64,000 nucleotides of DNA from the NCBI GenBank assembly GCA_021234155.1, contig JAJEKV010000013.1:13619877-13683876 (forward strand). The letters are read 5' to 3'. A program made the translations under genes and the position numbers. Below are positions 21,322-31,870 of this stretch, piece by piece (position 1 is the first letter of the stretch; each line of letters opens with the position of its first letter). Under the pieces are notes generated by a model. That model did no database searches and had not been told where the DNA came from. It saw only the letters and a program-made list of their open reading frames with translations. The DNA is from Isoetes taiwanensis (lineage: Eukaryota; Streptophyta; Lycopodiopsida; Isoetales; Isoetaceae).

Positions 21322-22156
21322 TTCTTGTATAGATTAATCCACGATGCAACCTATGCTTGGTATGGGTCGCGATGCGTTGTTACCGATGATGAGACCACTA
21401 CGGTGATCTCTAGGGCGTGGTGTAATGTCAATGTAGGCATGACCGCCGTTTTTGGGCGAAAGTGGAAGGTAGATTAGAAAGTCTACTGCCCCACGGAAGG
21501 AGGAGGCGACCTCGAGAGAAAAGAGGTCATTAAGGAATGCATTGATAGGGAAAGCACCTTTAGCCCCATATATGCTTTGATAGGAGGAATCCATCCTTCA
21601 CGCCCCCGCCGAGAAGGATATCCTCCACTGGGCAACTAGAGGTGTAGGCATGAGCGCATATAGGCATATAGGCCTGCCTCCCGCCATTATGGAAGATTCA
21701 TCCCTTCCCACCGGAGATTAGCCATGCATTCATGTAGATAGGTGGGGTGGTCACCATATAACCAAAATTTATTAAATAATTAAACGGTACTAACGTAGTG
21801 TCGACTGCAGGCGCCAAGAGAGCTCCGGAGGGCAAGGAGGTCGAAGATGAAGACTTGCAACACAAGTTTTGTTGGAATGTGTTGCAAGGAATGAAGAGTA
21901 CCTCTGGACAAGAATTATAGATATGAAATGTTGAAATTTTGTCTAACTTAACATAGTGAATAACTTGTTAATGGTGTTATGAATTGATAAGTATTCCATA
22001 ATATAATAACGTAATAATGTTCTAAAAGTAATTACCTTAGAGTAATCGTGGATAAATGTATAAAGATTATATTGTAGGTATCACGCTGATTGTGGTGCGG
22101 TTAGGAAGATCCCAAGGTGGGGGAGACCCATGATGCCGCGGACAAACATCATTTCA
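21322..22156. other. Non-coding 3' region of the chromovirus
   Basis: About 835 bp between the chromodomain stop and the polypurine tract. I see no ORF or known motif. It is AT-rich in its second half (21760-22080). Confidence 0.55.
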
Positions 22157-22168
22157 AGGTGGGGAGAA
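22157..22168 (+). other. Polypurine tract of the chromovirus
   Basis: AAGGTGGGGAGAA abuts the TGTGACG start of the 3' LTR. GGTGGGGAGAATGT is a common junction in plant chromoviruses, where plus-strand DNA synthesis starts. Confidence 0.85.
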
Positions 22169-23745
22169 TGTGACGTTCCAAAGACGCGATATACGCTCCC
22201 CGGGGCGTACATTTAATCGCCACGCCACGCCGCATTACGCGCCCCCGGGATTGGCGGTAACGCCAACGGATAGCCAGGTAAGTAGCCCTAGGGGGCAACT
22301 TACTAGGAGTGTTCATATATTATTAATGTGCACATGTGCACATTAATGAGGGCACACCTTTCCATGTTGGCATATTTTGCCACCTAGCCACTAAAGGCAA
22401 GTGGGGCCTTTCCAATTATCCCACATGCCAAATTGGGTAATTGGAAACCCTAGCCTAAACCCCCATGTCTATTTAGGGTAGGAAAACCCTAGCTTGCTAG
22501 TTTTCGTCCTTAGGGTTTTAGAGCTCAGTTTTGGCTGCCCCAGGAGCCAAAACCGCCTCCCGTGACGCTTAATTGCGAATTGGGTTTCCCCCCCGAATTC
22601 CGATCAGCTCCAGATGGTTGAACTCGGGTCAGGGAGGAGCCACTCAAGGATCAGGTATTTGGTCAATTTAATAGCTTAAACCGTCTTCTAATCATAGAAT
22701 CAGTAGGTTTAGACTATTAAATTGCCCATAGTAGTTATCTAGATCTTAGATCTCGGATACTAACTAAAGAACCTAACTCTATGATTGGATCTAGTTCTTT
22801 AGTTCTTCTGTGATGTATTTGGATGATGTATTTTCGCGGAACTCCTTGTATTGGGAAGGGGGTAGAGGCCCTAAAGCTTGTAGTTGATGCTCCTAGAGTA
22901 GTCTCTCTAGCACACTGTAGATTCGGCCTGTGTACAAGAGCCACACCTGGTTGTGGGTGAAGGGGCCAGACTGGCTAAGAAGGAGGTTCATGTCCTGACT
23001 CTTGAACGATCCCCCTGGTGTGTAAAGCCTACCGGGGATCATTGTGACTAGGTCTAATGGCTTACCACCGAGTGCGCGGTAAGGCATGGGCTCGACACCG
23101 CGGAAGTGGTGTACACTTTCCAGTTGGGTTCGGTCGAACACGGCAAAGGGCCCTCTAGTCACCTTGAGTTAGCATGTAGATCTCCTCGAGGGAGTGATCC
23201 CTACCCGCCCCATCGGAACCGGGAGGATGAGGCCCGTGAATAGCCCCTTCGGCTATGCATCCGGGCGGGCTACTGGTCGAAGTCCCAACACTTTTCAGCC
23301 TACCGCAAAGTGTGCAATGTGGGAGGGGCGGATGGAGTGGACAACCCTATGCCATGTTCTTATGCCCAATTCCATTGCCATGAATTTGCCCCTCAAGATC
23401 GATCCTCGGAGACCCAAGCCGTCGGTCACCCTTGAGTCCGAGCCTTGGGTAGGATCCCCTATGTGATGTGCTGATCTTTGTCCATGCAGATATGAGGAGG
23501 ACCATCCTTCGAGATGGTCGCAGGATGTTGATATATGTGCTACTGACATGTATGTTTACGCTTCCGCAGCTAGGTAGGCCCTGAGGGAGACGGGTAGAAT
23601 GACACCTTCACTCTCCCCCATTGGGACTCGCTACGGGTGCGCTGATATGTGGAGGGCCCTCAGACAAGATGGAGCTGGTGTGGGGAAGAACTCCTCGTTT
23701 GTATACCTGTGAGTGCACCGTGATAATGCAGTAGGGGACGTCACA
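22169..23745 (+). repeat. 3' LTR of the chromovirus
   Basis: It matches the 5' LTR along its whole length, including the 26-bp palindrome (22322-22347), the telo-boxes and the terminal ACGTCACA, and is followed by TAATT. Differences from the 5' LTR are small indels and substitutions, many in CTG/CAG/CCG contexts, so real divergence cannot be read directly. Confidence 0.93.
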
Positions 23746-24184
23746 TAATTGACCAGCTTCTGAAGTGTCGTAGAACACAGGAGTTGCGTGGCGCTGACTG
23801 CTCCCACTTGTTGTAGTACCAATTAGCGAATTGGATGGAGTTGGCGTGATTTGCATCCGGGGAGGCAGCCTACGGTGGACTATGGGAGACGCATTTAAAA
23901 TGAACCGGAGGAGGTAGTCCGAGCTTTGAAGCCCGTGGTGGAGTAAAACGCATTGGTGGGGGGGCAAACAACGCTCGTGAGCCGGGTGTGGTGGAGTAAA
24001 TTGACTGGTGGTGGAAGCCGAGGTGGTCGTGGCCGAGTAAACTCACAGAGCTGGGGGTTTGTATATCGGAGGTAGAATATTCGTGGGCTACTTCGGTGTC
24101 CGTTGGAGGAGGTGTGAAAGTCATTGCGTGAGGAAGCCCGCTAACATGAGTTGGAGGCTCGGCAGTTCTTTTCTCTCGAGCCAT
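23746..24184 (-). pseudogene. DDE-transposase-like protein, N-terminal part, copy 1
   Basis: The minus-strand ATG at 24184 begins MAREKRTAEPPTHV, followed by a proline-rich region with repeated TPP and LPPP. It is cut by the chromovirus at 23746 and continues at 10538. Unit 2 holds the same exon uninterrupted from 42600. The Pro-rich start is probably disordered. Confidence 0.65.
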
Positions 24185-24204
24185 ACTCGTAAAAGTTAGC
24201 GATT

Positions 24205-24980
24205 AATAATCGTGATAAATTTATACGACGAGAAGAACGCATCGGTATAAATTTATACGTAGATGGTATGAATTTATACAGAAAGGAAACTTATAAGGTA
24301 GATCGTATAAATTTTATACGAGAGATGGTATAAATTTATACGAGGAGGGCAACATAGAACGTAAAACCAGATAAATTTATAACTAAAACTCACGCATTAA
24401 TTTTGTATGGAAAACTTTATGGAGAAACGCTTATACCTAAACGCACTTAGCGAGGTACTTAAGCCCGGGCCCGGCCACCCTATTTTCTATATACGCAGCT
24501 CGGGAGTCGGCATGGTCAGGCTTATATACCCCCTTATTTGCTCTCCGTAACGCCTATACGCCGAGTCCATACCGCCATGGCCAACGCAAGTCTACTATCC
24601 GTACTGTTCTAGTTTCTCTTTTGTTTTAATCTGTTAGAGTGTAAGCGCCCACAGTATAAATTTATACCGATATAGCTCTGGAACGGTATAAATTTATACG
24701 CCTCGAGCACGAGCGATATAAATTTATACCGTTACAGAACACTTTCGGTATAAATTTATACATAAAGTAGGTTTCGGAGCGGTATAATTTATATCATAGC
24801 GAAGCAGTATAAATTTATATCGCTCCGTGAACACTTGGCGTATAAATTTATACCGATCGGTATTGAAACGGTATAAATTTATACCGCCGTGTTTTGGGCG
24901 ATAAATTTATACCAATCGGTAGTTTGAACGGTATAAATTTATACCGCTCTTGCTCGGGGCGTATAAATTTATACCGTTTC
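24205..24980. repeat. Array of 16-bp palindromes, copy 1
   Basis: GGTATAAATTTATACC or a close variant recurs many times in two clusters: one next to the transposase-like start codon (about 24212-24390) and one at about 24652-24980, with a spacing of about 32 bp in the second. This copy is less regular than the one at 42624-43384, with single-base changes and lost bases. It lies between two divergent genes and partly in the intron of the small gene. It is a likely binding-site array. Confidence 0.85.
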
Positions 24981-25558
24981 AAAACCATTTCGGAATATTG
25001 GTGTCCAGTGCTTAAGGAATGGACCTGAACCTTAATATTTGAGTAATATTGTTGTGTTTTAAGTTTAAATGACACAAATAAAGTGTTAATTTAGTGTGAA
25101 TTTCATGGCCTTTCAGCCACTGTTTTTACAGTTAATGTGTTTCAAAAAATTGAGAAAGGTTCTGTTTCTTGCGTAAAAATGGGTTTTTTTACGCTTTCTT
25201 CAGCCCCAGGATCAAGTTTACACAGAGAGGCCAATCATCAAAGACAGCACCACTAGACCCACAGACTTATGAACTGAAAGACCAGACGTGGTACGTCCAC
25301 ATGGGCGCAAGAGAAAGCAAACCCAATGAGGTGTACCTTTACTTGTGTCATCAATCAGGGAAGGGCAAGTACAAGTCTGATGATTATTACCTCATTTGGG
25401 CGGTTATAAACCTTGTTACTACAGAGAACGATGATGAGGTTTTAATGAAGTGCATGCATGACAACGGGGAAGTCTACTATGTTCTGAATAGTAGAATGCT
25501 TAGAATAAGCATGTGCAAGCCCAAAGACGTGTATGATTACATTGCGGACAATTACTAG
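24577..25558 (+). CDS. Small accessory gene of the DUF7869-type element, copy 1
   Basis: By comparison with unit 2, a short first exon starts at the ATG at 24577 and the second exon runs from 25204 (after TTTCTTCAG) to the stop TAG at 25556-25558. In this copy the donor region reads AACGCAAGT instead of ACGTAAGT, so splicing may be damaged or the base calls wrong. Exon 2 encodes PRIKFTQRGQSSKTAPLDPQ, YELKDQTWYVHMGARESKPN and, near the end, CKPKDVYDYIADNY. I do not recognise the family. One short stretch (LIWA in place of PAGE, near 25396) differs from copy 2. The stop codon lies at the very end of the insertion. Confidence 0.6.
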
Positions 25559-26548
25559 AAATGTCGAGAGTACGGAATTTCGTTAAATTCTCTGAAATCT
25601 ATGTGCGGAGTCGAGGGGGGTGTGTTGCTTGGATGGATAGTGACAAAAAAGGATTGGCAAACAGATCCGTGAAAGATGAAGATCATTAAAGAATTGTCAC
25701 CACCGGAGGAACTGAAGCAATTGCAAACATTCCCGGGACACGTGGGATATCATCAAGATTCATCCGGAAGGTATGCAGATTTGGCCCTTCCATCGACTAA
25801 TCTCTTGCGAAGGAGGTGGAGTATCACCGAGTAAGAAATGTCAAAAACCTTTAAAGCACTAAAGAAAGCATTGATAGAAGCCCCTATCTTGAAATGGCCA
25901 AAGTGGGACATGGAGTTCCATATCCATATAGATGCTTCGTGCTTTGCTATCGGGAGTACATTCTTCCGTATAAGAAGACGGATGGAATCATCCTATATAT
26001 TATGCAAGTAGACAACCCGACAAAGGCGGAAAGGAATTATTCTACAACAGAAGAGAGAGGGCCTTAGAATGACGTATTCAAAAAAAAATATCGGACTACC
26101 TTTTGGACAAACCATTCGTGGTTCTCCGCAAGGTGGATCACCTGTGCCCGAAATATTTGATCTTGAAGCCATGCCTAACTAGAAAAATAACAAGATGGCT
26201 ATTATTTTTTGCAAGAGTTCGAAGTTCAAAGTGGTGTTAAAGCTTGGGAGTTCCCATGTGGGACCAGATCATTTGTCAAGATTACGTAGAGAAGAGCCAA
26301 AGGAAGCAATAAGAGATGAACTACATGATGCAGAGCTATTCAAGATAGAGGCAGTACCAGAATGGTATGAGAATCTGGTGCCGTACTTAGTAAGTGATGA
26401 GTTACCTGGAGAGCTCACCACACAAGAGAAGAAGCGGTTTGTCCAGCAAGCTGCTGGCTATACCATGTTGGCTGAAGTGTTATACAAACAAGGACGTGAT
26501 TATATTCTAAGAAGAATGTATTGCCTCACGAGGATAAACGAATATTAG
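25559..26548 (+). pseudogene. RT C-terminus and RNase H of the Tat-like element, copy 1
   Basis: The RT frame resumes with CREYGISLN and GVLLGWIV, then the RNase H region in broken pieces. 26195-26548 is an open frame including KVVLKLGSSHVGPDHLSRL, the end of RNase H, and a linker toward integrase. Compared with the intact copy at 43967-44953, this copy has about a dozen frame-breaking changes, most at CAG/CTG positions. It continues the element whose left half ends at 7490. Confidence 0.8.
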
Positions 26549-27620
26549 AAGATTGTCACGAAGCCCCTGAAAGTGGGCACGTTGGAGGCTGCAGTAACAT
26601 CAAGAAAGATACTTCAAGCAGGTTATTAGTGGCCTACCTTACATAAAGATGCTGCAGAGTACGTGAAGAAATGTGATCCACGTCAACGTGTGGGAAGACC
26701 CACGAGAAGAGATCTAATGCCACTGTATCTCATTGTGCCAATACGACCTTTTGAGAAGTGGGAAATTGATTTGTAGGATCCATAAATCCCCCAACATGGT
26801 GGAGTCTGGAACAAGTATATATTGATCCGATCCGCATCACTCACGAATACGCTGGGTAGAAGCTAAGCATTCCTGAAGACACTGGAGCAGCAGTGGCAAC
26901 GTTTCTTTACAAAATATCATAATCAGGTTTGGTTGTCCAGTGGAGTTGGTGAGCGATCGTGGTAAGCATTTTTTGAATGAGCTGATTGCAACAATGATGA
27001 CTATGTATCGAATAAAACATCGGAAGAGTAGTTCTTACGATCCACGAGCCAGTGGACAAGCTGAGCGAACAAATAAAACCTTATGCAATATTATGACAAA
27101 AATTTGCTCGCTACCCGAACTGATTGGGACCAAAGATTATTGGATGCTCTGTGGGCATATCATACTGCCTACAAGGTGACTATAAAGGCCACACCATTCC
27201 AATTAGTTTATGGGCTTGAAGCCGCGATACAGATTGAGTTGGAAATACCAAGCTTGAGGATAGCAGCTCAATATAAGCCGAGAGAATAGGAGAGTGTGAA
27301 AGAGCGGTTGAAGGAACTGGAAAAGTTAGACGAGACAAGGTTGCTAGCCTTACAAGCACGAGAAGCATTACAAAAAAGAAGAAAAAAAATGGTACGATAA
27401 GCATTTGCGGAAAAAAGAATTTAAGCCTGGAGACCAAGTACTATTATATGAAGCAAAACAGTGGAAGCGGCCCGGCAAATTGAAGATGAGATGGGTTGAA
27501 CCATATGTGGCGAGTGAAGTATTTTCTAATGGTTCAATACTAGCTCGAAACATTGGAGGGAGACCTTCTTCCCACAAGAGTAAATGGTTATTTGTTGAAG
27601 AAGTATTATGGGGTCGCTGA
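26549..27620 (+). pseudogene. Integrase of the Tat-like element, copy 1
   Basis: The zinc-finger region is recognisable (CHEAPESGHVGG near 26555). The core has KWEIDL near 26757, LVSDRGKHFLNEL (second Asp, 26943) and SGQAERTNKTL (Glu, 27052). The C-terminal module reads KPGDQVLLYEAKQW with RWVEPYVASEV (27420-27520) and ends HKSKWLFVEEVLWGR with stop at 27618. Frame breaks occur near 26775, 27110 and 27290. No chromodomain follows, in line with the Tat/Athila branch. Confidence 0.8.
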
Positions 27621-28400
27621 TGAGGGATAGAAAATAGCTTCTACGTCCGTAAGAGTTGGATAGTTCCTCAAGATGAGGAACATTTTTCCTCACAATAATG
27701 TCATCTGCCAATTGAGGGTAAAAGTTTGCAAAAAACAATAAAACCAACATATTCCCTTGGTATATTACGAGCATAAAGGAAAAAGCTAGCAAAAAAGGAG
27801 AATATATAGCACAATAACATGGGGTTTCTTTTGTATTTTGCCATATTGTTTCTTATGGGTTTTATATGATTTGTTGGTCGTATTGCACGAGGTCTACTAA
27901 TCAAGGTTTTTTTAGAGTTAATCGTATTTTATTGTCTAAATTCCATATCCCCAATGGTTTACTTCCCTTTATTATTGTCTAAATTCCATATCCCCAATGG
28001 TTTACCCCCTTTTATTTTTATTCCTCTATTTCTTTTTAATAAGTCGTACATGCAAGCATCAAGCTGTTTCATTTTAGGGTTATTTTAGGGTTATCTGAAG
28101 CATTCTCTCAGGTATGCAGGTTCTGCGGGTGTGCTACATATGAAGACACCTTGTTATGTTGTAGATAGATTCGAGGGATGCATATTTGGCCAGCAGATTG
28201 GGCCAAGGTCCATGAAATGCGAAGGGGGCTTTTTTGTATGGATTTTCAGGGTTTCTCTTATAAGACTGATTCCGTGTGTTTTTAGAATGAAAGATTTGTT
28301 TTAGGATCTAAAAGAGCAGCGGAGGAAGACGCTGCTTCAAAGCTCTGAGTCGTGCATCCTTCCTGTTAGCCAAATTGAGCCTTCTGAAGCCCTTATATTT
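27621..28400. other. Non-coding DNA after the integrase
   Basis: AT-rich with no ORF of note. A 36-bp piece (TTATTGTCTAAATTCCATAT plus CCCCAATGGTTTAC) is repeated at about 27930-27964 and 27971-28005. I expected a 3' LTR here and did not find one matching 2862-4040. Confidence 0.5.
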
Positions 28401-28419
28401 CTCTAAAGTGTTTTGATGG

Positions 28420-29371
28420 AAAACAAACTAGAATTGCCAAACTAGGTCCGAATGCAGTGATTTTTGATGAGGGCCCATCGAGGGATTGCCTTTATCACTA
28501 TGAAAGTCTAGGTAAGAAGAGGTGGGGTTAGTTATCCTCATATCATGCTCTGAATGTTTTGGTTATCAACATGCCATCTTGTGTCTTGCAGAATTCATGG
28601 AAAAATTGATGTCCGAGACACATGAGCTGGCAGGATCCACAATAGATGTCGATCGGGCTACGCCAGGTTGAACCTCACCCCTTTGTTTCTCTTTTGTCTT
28701 TCCTGTTATCTTTGGATTATCAACGTGACCTCTAGCCTGTAAAGGTTTAGAAAGTGATATATTCAGTTCGTGTCAAGGTTTAGCTTTTTGTTTGTAAATC
28801 AGGTGCGGTCTCACCAGTCTGCTGATTTTGGTCACTACCCAGATTCACCCCGAAGGTCACCTGAGCTGGTATATATTAATTAAGGTTTGTAGACAAATTA
28901 AGCACACTCTACAGTACTAAACTGTTTGAGATGTATCAAAGTGTCTAATTCATAAAGGAATAAAGTGTGAAAGATGAAGCCAAGCTTGTTGCATCATATT
29001 TGATATTAAACATCCCATTGGATGCTATGCAGAAGGATTTGAAGTTCTGGGGGAAATCAGCATGCCCAACTATCTATGGCCCATATGGAATTTATACTAG
29101 TCCTGGTAGCATGCTTGGTGCAAATGGGCCTCCTGGTCCTTCAAGAGACCTTGGAAACAAGATATTTGTTGGAAGGCTTCCACCGAGGTTACAAAGAGAA
29201 GATCTACGCCGCCATTCCTCAAAACTTGGCAGACTTTTGGATGTTTATGTGCCAAAGGTTGGTTTTGAAATCTTTTATATGAAAAGGCCGGACTTAATCT
29301 TTGAAATACGTTCATACAAGAAACCAAGAGGATGTCGATCGAGGTTTGGTGTTGTTACCTTTGCAAATTGA
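28420..29371 (+). pseudogene. RRM RNA-binding protein gene fragment, copy 1
   Basis: Exon-like pieces with intron signals. The piece ending at about 28512 before GTAAGAAG has an RNP1-like RGIAFIT. Exon 28592-28666, flanked by TCTTGCAG and GTTGAA, encodes FMEKLMSETHELAGSTIDVD, matching the C-terminal half of an RRM. 28967-29258 encodes PTIYGPYGIYTSPGSM and DLGNKIFVGRLP (RNP2) with GRLLDVYVPK; after a likely intron an RNP1-like RFGVVTFAN occurs near 29340. This is the layout of a plant protein with at least two RRMs. No full ORF can be assembled, and both units carry it, so I regard it as a gene remnant or captured fragment. Confidence 0.6.
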
Positions 29372-30539
29372 AGCGGGAGAAGATTAATTGACATATTAGG
29401 CTTTGGGTGCCGTTTCGAATGGACCCATCACTTATTTTGCCCAGAAGTTCAAGCCAACTGATTAGTTGATGCAGACTATTTTAAGGCCATCAGCCATTGG
29501 GGGCATTGGTGGACAACAAGCTTATTTCAGTAAGCTTTTCGGCTTATACGCTTTGCATTTGAATTGGGGATATGGACAAACAGTTATATTTAGTGGTATT
29601 TCTGGGAAGGACAAAGGCATTTGAGCAGACAAATCACAATGTGATAAATTTGCAAGACCATCTTCTCAAATGCATGACTTAAAGCAGCATATGGAGCTCA
29701 ACACATCTCATTGTTCTCCTATTTTTCCAAGAACGACCAATACAGGGAACATGTAGCAAGCATTACTTAGACGATGAATCTCGGCACATTCTAAACGATT
29801 CTAAATGCCTATGCTACAATATATATCGAGATCATTTCTTCCTATATTTTGTTATCTTTATATATATTCCGAGCCAATTAAAATATCTAGCATAATAACA
29901 AGGGGTTCCCTTTGATTTTTTACGCTTTTAATATGGTTTTGCTATGATTTAGTGGTCATATTCGTTTGCATGTACTAAATAGTATTTCTAGAGTGCACCA
30001 TTTCTTAGCCATTCATTTTAAAGAAGGGAAAAAAACATGTGGCCTAGACTTTTTATTGTTTGCATTATTTTTGTTTGCTTATCATAAAATAAATACCAAA
30101 TTTAAACCTTACATTTTAGGGCAAAGCAAATATAGGGAATTTTCATACACTGGTTGGAGTGCTAAGTTGATTATCTTATACAGGTCCGATGTTCTCTCTC
30201 CTCCCGGTGTCGTTTGTTGATGTCTGTTGCTATTTTGGTCTTGAGTTCCGAGTGTTTCTTGTTTCCCTTATGCAAAACTCAAGACAGCTTAGTTATTTGG
30301 GTTCATATATGGCTTTACTACCACAACGAAGCAAAGATGTCGTCATGGTATTGACAAACTCCTTCTCCAAACTGTTAGCTTCGTTTGCACCTTCTCCAAG
30401 ATCAGAGCCTGCTATTCGCCTCAAGGAGTTTAGAAACCAGCATAAGTATTAGCCAAAAGGCCTTTCGATTGGGGAAAGTTTTGCGGGACTTGATGCATTA
30501 CTGGACTTCGTTAGCGAAGATAACCCCAAAATCTGCTAT
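29372..30539. other. Non-coding DNA
   Basis: AT-rich, with only short frames (84 and 87 codons) that have no recognisable similarity. It could include downstream introns or UTR of the RRM gene remnant. Confidence 0.4.
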
Positions 30540-30952
30540 AATGTGGTGGTTTTTTGTTGTCTTTTTTTGCTTAAAAACAACACTTAAAAGCCATGCATAG
30601 TAATGTTCCGAAAATGCTAGAAATAATGCATAGTTTTTTAGTGTAGTTTTTCACACACAAAAAATGTGTAGTTTTTATGCATGGTTTTTTTACAATAAAA
30701 CAACGCATATTTATGTGTATTTTTTTACTGTGGTTTTCAAAGAAAAACAACACGTAAATTTATGTGTGGTTTTGCTCAAAAATGAAAGAGCGCATAGTTT
30801 TTAGATGTGGTATTCACCTAAAAACAATGCATAGCCCTTATATGGAAGATTTTGTAGCGTAGCTTCCTTAAATTGTCCACATGTTATTTTCGTTGTTTGT
30901 AGTGCAACTACGCGTTGTGTTTTTGTACAATAACACATGTTTTTTTCTAGTA
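30540..30952 (-). mobile_element. CACTA-like transposon end with subterminal repeats, copy 1
   Basis: Many short variants of AACAACGCATA and TGTGTAGTTTT occur in both orientations, as in subterminal regions of CACTA elements. The block ends with CACATGTTTTTTTCTAGTA; in unit 2 the same spot reads CTAGTG, the complement of CACTAG. The other end was not found, so this is a tentative remnant. Confidence 0.35.
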
Positions 30953-31160
30953 TAGTTTTAAACAATATGTCGATAAAACAAAAACAACAATTATAAGAAA
31001 CTTAAGAATGGCATTGTTTTTCATTGTGATGAGGAAAAGGAATCACATTGCAATAGTAAATAAAGAAATTCATTATCTAATGAGCATACATTTCCACTTC
31101 AAAATTCAAAGATACAATCAAATAACAGATTCCAAAATTTACAATCTTAAACAGATCAAT

Positions 31161-31870
31161 GCATTCTAGGGAAAGGTCCTTATGCACAAATATCAACATC
31201 CAAACACGAGACCGCCTGAACCGCCAAGAAAGAGGATTGTCCAGTCACTGCACACAACCGACCTCATGGAAAGTCAAGGCAAGACAATGAGTTAGAAGCC
31301 TGACAGGCCAAGCAGCAACAAACGTCTCATGTAAGAGATGAATGGAAATCGAGAGAAATTGGTTCACGCGGAAGCCCATAGCTACGCCGAGAGAGAAATA
31401 GAGAGAGAGAGTAAGATAGACTAGGGCCCGACCTGGGGGTCATCCCCCCGAGGTGCCCTCCGTTTTTACAAGTGCTACTGAAATTGCGCAGAGGCCACCC
31501 GCCCCAATGAGATAGAAGAGAAGAGTAGAACCGCCCTCATGAGGCGGGATGAACAAAAACCAAACGTAGCCTGCTTAACCAACCATGCTAACCAGTCAGA
31601 GAGGAGGGAGGGAGGGAAACACTAGAACAAGGAGAATTCAGCTCAAAGGAAACGCCGATGAGAATTGCTTGAAGCTACAGGGGATATATAGCGCATGTGA
31701 GCTAAAGAAATCATGTGCCAAAGAAAACTCAGGCTAAAGATGACTCCTACGTCCAAAATAGCGTGACGCCAAAACAAACGTCCCTTTCCCCAGAATGATG
31801 GTTCTCTTCTATATAAGAAGAGAACCATAGCATTCTAGGGAAAGGTCCTTATGCACAAATATCAACATCC
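31161..31870. repeat. 41-bp direct repeats flanking about 630 bp
   Basis: GCATTCTAGGGAAAGGTCCT and the next 21 bases occur at 31161-31201 and again at 31830-31870. The interval contains a 222-bp sequence that is repeated at 38988. The pattern suggests an insertion or template switch that copied its flank. The same arrangement is in unit 2 (49569-49609 and 50245-50285). Confidence 0.75.
31613..31834 (-). repeat. 222-bp direct repeat with hairpin, left copy (unit 1)
   Basis: It matches 38988-39208 at more than 90 percent. Near its end is a perfect hairpin with arms ATGGTTCTCTT and AAGAGAACCAT (31798-31828). On the minus strand it has a TATATAGAAG motif. With the right copy it brackets 7.2 kb of non-coding DNA, like the LTRs of a coding-free retroelement, but no primer-binding site or target duplication was found. 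Confidence 0.6.

Larger units (their letters stand above)
10539..23745 (+). mobile_element. Chromovirus (Ty3/gypsy) carrying a histone H3-like gene, 13.2 kb
   Basis: A complete LTR retrotransposon: LTRs of 1575 and 1577 bp starting TGTGACGT and ending ACGTCACA, initiator-Met primer-binding site, polypurine tract, TAATT target duplication, and pol in the order PR-RT-RNaseH-INT-chromodomain. Two extra genes lie between the 5' LTR and gag: a histone H3/CENH3-like ORF (12783-14033) and an unknown ORF (14761-16280), each with its own TATA box and a preceding hairpin pair. The coding regions carry frameshifts, many near CAG/CTG. It interrupts the transposase-like gene. The LTRs are similar along their length, so insertion is probably young. 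Confidence 0.92.
7491..25558. mobile_element. DUF7869-type transposon-like insertion with nested chromovirus
   Basis: This stretch interrupts the RT gene of a Tat-like retrotransposon. Without the nested 13.2-kb chromovirus it is about 4.9 kb. It carries a minus-strand DDE-transposase-like gene (7961-24184, split by the chromovirus), an array of 16-bp palindromes, and a plus-strand small gene ending at 25558. The RT reading frame resumes within a few bases of that stop codon (CREYGISLN). About 60 RT codons are missing at the site, so the event was not a clean insertion with a target duplication. No terminal inverted repeats were recognised. Calling it a transposon rests on the gene content and its presence inside another element. 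Confidence 0.6.

Noticed and set aside
25169-25600. Terminal inverted repeats of the DUF7869-type insertion
   Set aside because: I compared the ends near 7491 and 25558 and saw no convincing inverted match.
27621-29000. 3' LTR of the first Tat-like element
   Set aside because: No sequence like 2862-4040 is found after the integrase in either unit.
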